NCBI GenBank assembly: GCA_004554075.1
Contig: SFOB01000132.1
Coordinates: 1 to 5,429 of the forward strand
Reading direction: 5' to 3'
From: Treponema sp.
Lineage (GTDB): Bacteria > Spirochaetota > Spirochaetia > Treponematales > Treponemataceae
DNA length: 5,429 nt
A model generated the notes under the pieces. It saw nothing but the letters and a program-made list of their open reading frames with translations, was not told the DNA's origin and ran no database searches. Every line of letters starts with the position of its first letter. Within the stretch, counting starts at the first letter, position 1. The position numbers were made by a program, and so were the translations under genes. This document shows, piece after piece, positions 1 through 5,429 of the stretch.

Positions 1-1
1 G

Positions 2-388
2 AGCCCTGAACTTATCAACCGTATTGATGATGTAATTGTATTTGATGCTCTTACAAAGAAAGAGGTTGCTAAGATTCTTGATATTCAGCTTGCTGAGCTT
101 GGCGAACGTCTTGCAGAAAAAGGGCTTACAATCAGCCTCAAGCCAAAGGCAAAGGAATATCTTATTGAAAACGGATACAATCCTGCAATGGGAGCCCGTC
201 CAATGAAGCGCCTGCTCCGCAAGGAAATTGAAGATCCTCTTTCTATGGAGCTTCTTTCAAATGCCGGAAAAGATTTTAATACTGTTGCAATTGAATGCAA
301 TGGTGGTAAAATAAAAGTAAAATTGGAGAAGGTTGAAAATGAAAAAAACAACATTTGTATTCCTTGCAATAAGTCTTATCTCTCTTAA
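2..388 (+). CDS. clpC: ATP-dependent Clp protease ATP-binding subunit, ClpC-type (C-terminal 128 residues; 5' end outside window)
   Basis: This is the end of a Hsp100/Clp AAA+ unfoldase, which unfolds protein substrates in the cytoplasm and feeds them to the ClpP peptidase. The visible part runs from the end of the second AAA+ module (PELINRID, containing the arginine-finger-type Arg at visible residue 7) through the small D2 lid domain. The sensor-2 motif GARPMKR is at visible residues 64-70. The following IEDPLSMELL is typical of ClpC rather than ClpB or ClpA, whose equivalents read more like ENPL or KKPL. That subtype call rests only on this tail, because the N-domain and the ClpP-binding loop lie outside the window. 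The natural-looking end is around KVKLEKVE; another 16 or so residues (NEKNNICIPCNKSYLS) follow and are read from DNA that also encodes the start of the next gene. The overlap of 50 bases suggests co-transcription with the importer genes. Confidence 0.9.
   Translation, partial: SPELINRIDDVIVFDALTKKEVAKILDIQLAELGERLAEKGLTISLKPKAKEYLIENGYNPAMGARPMKRLLRKEIEDPLSMELLSNAGKDFNTVAIECNGGKIKVKLEKVENEKNNICIPCNKSYLS
325..332 (+). promoter_or_regulatory. Ribosome binding site of the substrate-binding protein gene
   Basis: A GGAGAAGG purine run ends six bases before the ATG at 339 and lies inside the clpC coding region. It decides the start: the in-frame TTG at 333 directly abuts this run and is too close to be used, so the ATG at 339 is preferred. 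Confidence 0.75.
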
Positions 389-1322
389 GCTTTTTGCACA
401 GGCAGAAAAAACAACTCAGGTGCGTGTAGGGCTTCTCAATGGCCCAACCTGTGTTCCGGCAGCATATCTGATGGAAAATAAAAATACAATTTCCTCAGAT
501 GGAAGTGAGGCAGAACTAACTTTTGAAAAGTTTGCCGACCCGCAGGCTTTGCTTCCAAAAATGATAAAAAAAGAAATCGATATTGGCTTTATGCCTGCCA
601 ATGTTGCAGCCAAAGTTTATAATTCCGGCAATAAATCAATCATCACTTGTGCCGTAGTTGGTCTTGGAAATCTTTCCCTTATTACAACCGACGAGAACAT
701 CCATAGCTTTAAGGATCTTAAAGGTAAAAGAGTTTATGTAGCTGGACAGGGGGCAACTCCTGAATATATGTTCCGCTATCTGCTTAAGGAAAATAAAATG
801 ACCTGGGAAGGTGATAAAGCAGATGTAACTATGGACTTTTCAATTCCTACTGCTCAGATTGCAGCACAGCTCATTTCAGGCAAAATCGAATACGCTGTAG
901 TTCCTGAGCCTTTTGCAACAATCGCAAAAACAAAATCAGATAAGGTTATTGCAGCCCTGGATTTCCAGAAAGAATATCTTGAACTTACTGGGGAAAAAGA
1001 AATCTATCCTCTTTCTGTAATGGTAGTACGCGCAGACTTTGCAAAGGAAAATCCAAAGTTTATGGCAACTCTTCTTGCAGAATATGATGCAGCTGTAAAC
1101 TGGACAATAAAAAATCCTGCCGAAGCTGGAGCTTTGTGTGAAAAGCATAATCTTGGCCTTGCTGCTGGTATTGTAACAAAAGCAATCCCTCTTTCAAATT
1201 ATACTTTTGTTCCGGCAAGTTCTGCAAAAAAATCAATTGAAAAACTTTTAAAACTTTTCCTGGAAAACGATAAAGCTTCTATTGGTGGAAAGCTTCCAGA
1301 TAAAGGTTTTTATTATAAATAG
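339..1322 (+). CDS. ABC transporter periplasmic substrate-binding protein, NitT/TauT (SsuA/NMT1-like) family
   Basis: Predicted 327-residue periplasmic solute receptor that delivers a small molecule to an inner-membrane ABC permease. Residues 1-22 look like a Sec signal peptide: MKK, a hydrophobic core, then AQA just before Glu23. There is no lipobox cysteine, so it should be soluble rather than a lipoprotein. The mature part shows the family pattern: a first strand VRVGLLNGPT (28-37), DIGFMPANVA (81-90), FKDLKGKRVYV with GQGATPEY (124-143), and YAVVPEPFATIA (185-196), which form the two lobes around the ligand cleft. Members bind nitrate, sulfonates, taurine, bicarbonate or thiamine precursors; nothing here identifies the ligand. 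I chose the ATG at 339 over the TTG at 333 because of Shine-Dalgarno spacing. It overlaps clpC by 50 bases and is followed 15 bases later by its probable permease. The family is certain enough; the substrate is unknown. Confidence 0.88.
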   Translation: MKKTTFVFLAISLISLKLFAQAEKTTQVRVGLLNGPTCVPAAYLMENKNTISSDGSEAELTFEKFADPQALLPKMIKKEIDIGFMPANVAAKVYNSGNKSIITCAVVGLGNLSLITTDENIHSFKDLKGKRVYVAGQGATPEYMFRYLLKENKMTWEGDKADVTMDFSIPTAQIAAQLISGKIEYAVVPEPFATIAKTKSDKVIAALDFQKEYLELTGEKEIYPLSVMVVRADFAKENPKFMATLLAEYDAAVNWTIKNPAEAGALCEKHNLGLAAGIVTKAIPLSNYTFVPASSAKKSIEKLLKLFLENDKASIGGKLPDKGFYYK

Positions 1323-1337
1323 GATTAATGCTGATTA

Positions 1338-2087
1338 ATGAAAAAAGAGAGTTTTTGTAAAATCATTTCTCCTTTTTTTCTGATTCTGGCATGGTATGCG
1401 GTGGCTGCAATAATCAGTGCACCGCTTATACTTCCTTATCCTCATACTGTTTTATTAAGGCTTTCCCAACTTGTCCGCACAGGACTATTCTGGAAAGCCT
1501 TTGCTTTTACTTTTTCACGGGTAATAATTGCTTTTTTGATTTCCCTGATAACAGGCTTTTTTCTAGGACTTTTTGCCGCAGATTCAAAAGCTTTTGCCGC
1601 TTTTCTTGAATTTCCTTTAGGACTGGTAAGAGCAACCCCTGTTATTGCCCTTATACTTCCAGCTCTGTTCTGGTTTACCTCCGGTATAGTCCCGGTTTTT
1701 GTTGCTATCTTGATGTGCCTACCGATTGTGATAACTGCAAGTCAAAAAGGATTTTTTCATTCACCTGAAAATCTTGAAAAATTATTTAAAGCGAATAGCC
1801 GTGGCTTTACAGGCTTGAAAGCCTTTTTCTATATCCGTCTTCCTGCCGCTGCCCCGGCTTTTGCTTCCGGTGCTGAATCTGCCTTTGGAATTTCCTGGAA
1901 AGTTGTTGCTGCCGGTGAAGTTTTAAGTCTTCCTCGTTATGCAGCTGGCTCTCTTATGCAGCAGGCTCAGGTCCACCTTGAATCTGCAGAAGTACTTGCG
2001 GTTACCTGTTTTCTGGTTTTGTTCAGCTGGTTATGCCAGTTTGCATTTTCAAAAATCAGTAGTAAAAATCATAAAAAGACGTTATAA
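1338..2087 (+). CDS. ABC transporter permease, BPD_transp_1 (SsuC/TauC-like) family
   Basis: Predicted 249-residue inner-membrane subunit that would form the channel for the importer whose receptor is encoded just upstream. About six hydrophobic segments can be seen, near residues 10-30, 60-81, 95-112, 115-134, 172-195 and 217-237, as usual for the SsuC/TauC/NrtB group (about 250 residues). The cytoplasmic coupling loop that docks onto the ATPase lies near 145-170 and ends in the typical IRLP (166-169) with Gly156 at the expected distance. However, the EAA signature itself is degenerate: residues 150-152 are FKA, with no Glu. The segment around SWKVVAAGEVL (186-196) is also typical. The first in-frame ATG after the upstream stop is 1338; its nearest purine run (AGGA at 1321-1324) is 13 bases away, so initiation signals are weak. 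No ATPase gene follows. Family assignment is firm; the substrate is unknown. Confidence 0.88.
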   Translation: MKKESFCKIISPFFLILAWYAVAAIISAPLILPYPHTVLLRLSQLVRTGLFWKAFAFTFSRVIIAFLISLITGFFLGLFAADSKAFAAFLEFPLGLVRATPVIALILPALFWFTSGIVPVFVAILMCLPIVITASQKGFFHSPENLEKLFKANSRGFTGLKAFFYIRLPAAAPAFASGAESAFGISWKVVAAGEVLSLPRYAAGSLMQQAQVHLESAEVLAVTCFLVLFSWLCQFAFSKISSKNHKKTL

Positions 2088-2088
2088 T
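2083..2088 (+). promoter_or_regulatory. Candidate -10 promoter element (TATAAT) before the phosphoribosyltransferase gene
   Basis: A perfect sigma70-type TATAAT overlaps the permease stop codon and ends eight bases before the ATG at 2097. Transcription would then begin at about 2095-2097, almost on the start codon. The sequence at the -35 position (near 2060-2065) matches TTGACA poorly, so this is a candidate only. No Shine-Dalgarno is present between it and the start. Confidence 0.4.
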
Positions 2089-2096
2089 TAACTATT

Positions 2097-2714
2097 ATGA
2101 TCAAAGAATTTTTACCTTATGACACGGTGAGAAATGACGCGCTTAAGCTGGCGCACAAAATCTATAAAGACGGTTTTATTCCAGATGTAATCTACTGTTC
2201 CCTTCGCGGCGGTGCTTACATGGCAAATGTTATCAGCGAGTATTTTAAGATTATCAGCAAGAGAGAAAGCTTTCATCCGGTTTTGTATGCTGGAGTAGTT
2301 GCCCGCTCTTATTCCGATGTTGCTCAGCACACTAAAGTATTTATTGACGGCTGGACATATCCTCCAGAGAACCTTCGTCCGGGCGACAAGATTCTTTTAG
2401 TTGATGATATTTTCGATTCAGGCCGTACAATCAATTCACTTGTAGAAACACTTATCAACAGCCGAGGTATGCCTCGCGAGGATATTAAGGTTGTTGTTCA
2501 CGACTACAAATATTTTACTTACCAGGAAGAACAGCTTCCAATTCAGCCGGATTATTATTGCCGCAAGTTTGTAATCAATACTCCGGATGAAAACCGCTGG
2601 ATTCACTACATGAGTCACGAGCTGGTTGGTCTTTCAAAAGAAGAACTTGAGAAGAACTACTATTCTCAGGATCCGGAACTGCGCGATATTCTTGGACCAT
2701 TCCTTGAAGCATAG
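2097..2714 (+). CDS. Type I phosphoribosyltransferase, hypoxanthine/xanthine PRTase-like
   Basis: Predicted 205-residue cytoplasmic enzyme of the PRTase fold, likely joining a purine base to PRPP to give a nucleotide and pyrophosphate (purine salvage). The PRPP-binding loop is unmistakable: LLVDDIFDSGRT at 100-111, with the two acidic residues followed by the DSGRT phosphate loop. SLRGG (35-39) fits the pyrophosphate-binding loop, and a C-terminal Trp (168, in NRWIHY) sits where xanthine/hypoxanthine enzymes have their base-contacting WI segment, though the usual following FPWE is replaced by HYMSHE. The base used cannot be read from sequence alone, and a regulatory PRTase-fold protein is possible. 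Start: ATG 2097 is the only good early start, but no Shine-Dalgarno precedes it. It is in the same frame as the permease, nine bases after its stop. Codons seem somewhat richer in G/C than in the neighbouring genes. Confidence 0.85.
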   Translation: MIKEFLPYDTVRNDALKLAHKIYKDGFIPDVIYCSLRGGAYMANVISEYFKIISKRESFHPVLYAGVVARSYSDVAQHTKVFIDGWTYPPENLRPGDKILLVDDIFDSGRTINSLVETLINSRGMPREDIKVVVHDYKYFTYQEEQLPIQPDYYCRKFVINTPDENRWIHYMSHELVGLSKEELEKNYYSQDPELRDILGPFLEA

Positions 2715-2726
2715 TTTCAGAAACTA
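2712..2726 (+). repeat. 15-base perfect palindrome in the gap before the beta-helix protein gene
   Basis: TAGTTTC-A-GAAACTA has two 7-base arms around one central base. It begins on the phosphoribosyltransferase stop codon and ends 15 bases before the next ATG. As RNA it would make only a weak, A/U-rich six-pair stem and has no U-run after it, so it is not a terminator. As DNA it has the form of a dimeric-regulator binding site. A chance origin is quite possible in A/T-rich DNA. Confidence 0.35.
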
Positions 2727-2731
2727 AAATT

Positions 2732-2738
2732 AGGACGG
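2732..2738 (+). promoter_or_regulatory. Ribosome binding site of the beta-helix protein gene
   Basis: AGGACGG lies just upstream of the ATG at 2742, with the AGGA core six bases away. It is the normal spacing and supports that start, which also gives a proper signal peptide. Confidence 0.75.
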
Positions 2739-2741
2739 GAT

Positions 2742-4865
2742 ATGAAAAAAAAGTTACTTTCATTGTTTATCATTCTAAGTGTTCTGTTTGTAATGTCTTT
2801 TCCGCTTGCCGCAGAAATCAATCTGCTTAGTCCTGCTGAAGGTGTTTGGTCTAACAAACAGATGCTTGTAATTGATAATTCAGGTGACGGTGACTTTTTT
2901 TATTCTGTTGACGGGGCAGATCCCGAGACTTTCGGTTTTGCCTATGACGGTCCTGTTCTGCTGGATGTTTCTGGACAGGTTCAGGTTAATATAACCCGAA
3001 TTGGTTCTGACGGAAAAAAAGAAAAAACTTCGGTTTTTTATAACGTTCAGGCAGACGATGCTGCAAAAACTCCCTATCATGATTTTATTCAAACATTTTT
3101 TGACGGCGGAATTTTGAATTACAGTGCCGGAAGCCAGCTTGTAATTCCTGAAGATTTGTATTTTTATCTTGGAGTTTTACAGGATAAAAATGCACCTGAA
3201 AATTATATGCCTGCCCGAACACTTTGTCTCTCATCAGAGAGTGTTCTTTCCCGCTATATTCCCTGTACTATTCTTGACCGAAACCGAAATATAAAATATC
3301 GATTTATAATAAAAACTTATCCGCAATCTGCCGGAGTTTATAGCCGTAGAGATGTCCCTTTTGAAATTACAGATTGGGAAACTATAAGCTTTCTGGACGA
3401 TAACCTCATTTATAAAGTTGATTCTGAATACTGGGGACTTCCAACTGAACCACGCCGCATAGACCGTTCTGTAAGTCATATGATCTCATGGCAGCCGCTG
3501 GAATATGATGCAGGAAATCCAATAGAGTTTTTTGTTCTTCCTCCAAAACCAGAAGTTATTCGGGAAGAAGAGGAAGACGGCAGTATAATTTATTCATTGA
3601 AAGGTGACGATTCCTATGCTTTAAGTTTAAGAAATGAAGCAGATGGTTCTTATTCTGAATTATTTTCTAAAGTAGGAATTGATGCTTTTTATGGTGATGC
3701 TGTTTCTGGAAATCTAACGCTTGGAGTTTTTGCAAGTTCTGTTTATCAGGGTAAGTTTACAGTTTCGTATAATATAAACAGAAGACCGCCACAGATTCCC
3801 GTTATAAAAACAAATGCAGAAGGTTTTGTTTCAAGAGGAAGTGTAGATGTAAAGATTACTGGAGTTCGCGGGGCTGAACTTTATGTTGCCTTGAGCCAGC
3901 CTCTTACCCTCAGTGAATCAAATCTAAATTATTCAGCAACAGATGAACTTTTTAAGAATGTTCCTCTTGGAGCTTATAAAAAAGTAAAGGGTGAAAACTT
4001 TTCTTTACGCTGGGCTCAGAATGGATTAAGTCCTGTTTATTATAAGGTTTCTGCCTATACAAAAACTGATGACAATGAAAGCAGCCCTGTAGAATTTGCA
4101 GTAGTTATTGATCAGTCAAATTACTACTTTGATGCTGAGGGAGATCCTGAAGCTGCTGATGGTACCTCTCTTCATCCGTTTACAGACTTTAATCAGCTTT
4201 CTACAGCTCTTACAAAACAACGCGTTGTAAAACTCAGTGTAAAAGGGGAGATGCAGATTAATCGTGCTTACAATGTTTCTGCAAATTTTGAAATTACAAA
4301 TAATGGTGATGCCCGTCTAAATTTTGGTCCGGAAGGATCTCTTATAGTAAAGGCTTCTACCTTTGAGATTTCTGACTGCCGAATTCACAACACTGCAGAT
4401 TCTTCAAAAAAGTCTATTGTACCTGTAATTAAGCTTGAAAACTCTGTTCTAACTATGAAAAATTGTATTATTGGTGCTGATTTTGCAAGAAATGGAACTG
4501 TAATAGATGCAAGCAATGCAATCATAAATATTTCTGATACGATGGCTTCTGCTAATGCAGTTTCTTATGTTTCCTTTATTTCTGCAGTTAAGTCACGTAT
4601 GTCTATAAAAAACTCTTCAATAAGCACAAATGCTGAAACAAGTGTTGTAATTTCTGCTAATGGCGGAAATCTGAATGCTCAGAAGAATAATTTCTCTGTA
4701 ACAGGTGTCAGTGGAAGAATTGCAGAACTCTTTGGACTTACTGCAGTACTTAAGGAAAACTCTTATAAGGCTCAGCTTTCAAATAATACAAGTAAGAATC
4801 AGCCGGTTTATGTAAACAATTCTACAAAGCTTACTGAAGAAAAAAATACTGCTCAGGGGTTTTAA
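2742..4865 (+). CDS. Large exported protein with chitobiase-like/Ig-like domains and a C-terminal right-handed beta-helix; function unknown
   Basis: A 707-residue exported protein. Residues 1-24 form a Sec signal peptide (MKKK, hydrophobic core, LAA before Glu25) with no lipobox, so it is periplasmic or goes to the outer surface. Residues about 27-103 match the chitobiase C-terminal/Fn3-associated type of beta-sandwich: FYSVDGADPETFGFAYDGP is the tell-tale turn. The middle (about 124-345) is beta-rich and unassigned, with a short acidic stretch REEEEDG at 274-280. A further sandwich-like unit spans about 347-456. From 461 a YYFDAEGDPEAADGTSLHPF opening, typical of pectin-lyase-like proteins, leads into a right-handed beta-helix to near the C terminus, with rung motifs of the form hydrophobic-x-x-x-N/D at about 24-29 residue spacing. 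I see no catalytic motif. A role in surface binding, such as glycans or envelope, is a guess. rnhB begins at the base after its stop. Confidence 0.82.
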   Translation: MKKKLLSLFIILSVLFVMSFPLAAEINLLSPAEGVWSNKQMLVIDNSGDGDFFYSVDGADPETFGFAYDGPVLLDVSGQVQVNITRIGSDGKKEKTSVFYNVQADDAAKTPYHDFIQTFFDGGILNYSAGSQLVIPEDLYFYLGVLQDKNAPENYMPARTLCLSSESVLSRYIPCTILDRNRNIKYRFIIKTYPQSAGVYSRRDVPFEITDWETISFLDDNLIYKVDSEYWGLPTEPRRIDRSVSHMISWQPLEYDAGNPIEFFVLPPKPEVIREEEEDGSIIYSLKGDDSYALSLRNEADGSYSELFSKVGIDAFYGDAVSGNLTLGVFASSVYQGKFTVSYNINRRPPQIPVIKTNAEGFVSRGSVDVKITGVRGAELYVALSQPLTLSESNLNYSATDELFKNVPLGAYKKVKGENFSLRWAQNGLSPVYYKVSAYTKTDDNESSPVEFAVVIDQSNYYFDAEGDPEAADGTSLHPFTDFNQLSTALTKQRVVKLSVKGEMQINRAYNVSANFEITNNGDARLNFGPEGSLIVKASTFEISDCRIHNTADSSKKSIVPVIKLENSVLTMKNCIIGADFARNGTVIDASNAIINISDTMASANAVSYVSFISAVKSRMSIKNSSISTNAETSVVISANGGNLNAQKNNFSVTGVSGRIAELFGLTAVLKENSYKAQLSNNTSKNQPVYVNNSTKLTEEKNTAQGF
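4855..4859 (+). promoter_or_regulatory. Ribosome binding site of rnhB, inside the preceding gene
   Basis: AGGGG sits six bases before the ATG at 4866, within the last codons of the beta-helix protein gene. With the stop and start directly adjacent (TAAATG), the arrangement favours translational coupling. Confidence 0.7.
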
Positions 4866-5423
4866 ATGACTGTTGGTTTTGATGAAGCAGGGCGAGGTCC
4901 TCTTGCAGGACCTGTCTGTGCTGCGGCTGTCATTCTTCCACCTGATTTTCCTGTAGAAATTTTAAATGACTCAAAAAAGCTTTCAGAAAAAAAAAGAGAA
5001 GCTGCTGAAATAATCATCAAAGAAAAAGCCTTCTGGGGAATAGCCCTGGTTGATCATAAAAAAATTGATGAAATAAATATTCTAGAAGCAAGTATGCTTG
5101 CAATGAAGCTTGCTTTTGAAGATATGCTCAAGAAAAATCCTGATTTGAAGGCTTCAGATATTTCGGGAATTACCGATGGCACCCGCTGCCCGGATGTCCC
5201 GATTGAATGCCGATGTGAGCCTAAGGCCGATGGAAAATATCCCTGCGTAATGGCAGCAAGTATTTTAGCAAAGACCTGCAGGGACAGACTGATGTTAGAA
5301 ATGGATAAAAAGTACCCGGAATATGGATACGCAAAGCATAAAGGCTACCCGACAAAAGCACATAGAGAAGTCTGTCATAAAATAGGACCATCACCGATCC
5401 AGAGATTAACATTTAAATATTAA
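4866..5423 (+). CDS. rnhB: Ribonuclease HII
   Basis: Complete 185-residue ribonuclease HII, which cuts the RNA strand of RNA-DNA hybrids and removes single ribonucleotides from DNA in the cytoplasm using divalent metal. All family marks are present: GFDEAGRGPLAGPV at 4-17, with catalytic Asp6 and Glu7 and the GRG loop (9-11) that reads the ribose 2'-OH; DSKKLS at 35-40; TDG with Asp104; KADGKYP with Asp122 followed by AASILAKTCRDR (130-141); and the HKGYPT segment with Tyr161. The four acidic active-site positions (6, 7, 104, 122) correspond to those of the E. coli enzyme. It is slightly shorter than E. coli RnhB (198) because it has almost nothing before the first strand. It should be an active enzyme. 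The gene abuts the upstream stop and has a good Shine-Dalgarno. It contains a run of nine A at codons 41-44 and a strong potential hairpin near its start. Confidence 0.97.
   Translation: MTVGFDEAGRGPLAGPVCAAAVILPPDFPVEILNDSKKLSEKKREAAEIIIKEKAFWGIALVDHKKIDEINILEASMLAMKLAFEDMLKKNPDLKASDISGITDGTRCPDVPIECRCEPKADGKYPCVMAASILAKTCRDRLMLEMDKKYPEYGYAKHKGYPTKAHREVCHKIGPSPIQRLTFKY
4895..4913 (+). repeat. Perfect inverted repeat (7-base arms, 5-base loop) in the first codons of rnhB
   Basis: AGGTCCT and AGGACCT flank the loop CTTGC, about 30 bases into rnhB. The arms encode the two Gly-Pro pairs of the conserved GPLAGP active-site loop (GGT CCT and GGA CCT), so part of the symmetry follows from the protein. 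There is no U-run after it, so it is not a terminator. An mRNA hairpin here could affect early translation, but this is untested. Confidence 0.45.
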
Positions 5424-5429
5424 TCTCTG

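Noticed and set aside
343..349. A_AAA_AAC, a textbook -1 frameshift heptamer, sits in the clpC frame near its end.
   Set aside because: It is simply the Lys-Lys-Thr start of the next gene's signal peptide. A -1 shift would add only a few codons before a stop at 370-372, and I see no stimulatory structure.
85..369. Open frame of 94 codons on the minus strand opposite clpC.
   Set aside because: The plus strand clearly encodes a conserved AAA+ lid domain there. The minus frame shows no family signature and is a shadow.
2704..2730. Possible promoter TTGAAG with TAAAAT before the exported protein gene.
   Set aside because: The spacer is only 15 bases, and a start from it would fall after the ribosome binding site at 2732, leaving the gene without one.
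3218..3245. Interrupted hairpin (AACA, CTCTC, ATCA loop, GAGAG, TGTT) inside the exported protein gene.
   Set aside because: The stem is broken by a six-base bulge on one side, has no U-run and lies deep in a clear coding region.
5275..5282. CCTGCAGG palindrome in rnhB.
   Set aside because: A single 8-base palindrome is expected by chance, and this one encodes conserved RNase HII residues.
1..5429. Searched for CRISPR arrays, tRNA or rRNA genes, insertion sequences, riboswitches and intrinsic terminators.
   Set aside because: None is visible. Coding density leaves only gaps of 15, 9 and 27 bases, and no stem followed by a U-run is present at any gene end inside the window.

Overview
This 5.4 kb window is densely coding, with six genes all on the + strand and intergenic gaps of at most 27 bases. 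The DNA is A/T-rich. Two of the genes have Sec signal peptides without a lipobox cysteine, which points to a cell with a periplasm (diderm). Together with the ClpC-type unfoldase and the chitobiase-like/beta-helix exported protein, this makes a Treponema-like spirochaete a reasonable guess. That is an inference from gene style, not from a marker gene.

Layout: (1) the C-terminal 128 residues of a ClpC-type AAA+ unfoldase, cut by the left edge; (2) a NitT/TauT (SsuA/NMT1)-type periplasmic substrate-binding protein whose start lies 50 bases inside the clpC reading frame; (3) a matching BPD_transp_1 inner-membrane permease; (4) a type I phosphoribosyltransferase of the hypoxanthine/xanthine type, in the same frame as the permease stop, with no Shine-Dalgarno but a perfect TATAAT just upstream; (5) a large 707-residue exported protein with beta-sandwich domains and a C-terminal right-handed beta-helix; (6) a complete ribonuclease HII gene (rnhB) starting immediately after the stop of gene 5.

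How they work together: genes 2 and 3 form an ABC importer of unknown substrate. Its ATPase is not in the window, so it must be encoded elsewhere or shared. Genes 5 and 6 are translationally coupled in layout. I see no convincing intrinsic terminator, so read-through from clpC to rnhB is possible, with a likely internal promoter before gene 4. The proteins belong to recognisable families or folds, and I do not see a new multi-gene system. The points worth a second look are the unusual gene junctions, the importer without an ATPase, the domain architecture of gene 5 and a few DNA-level structures.
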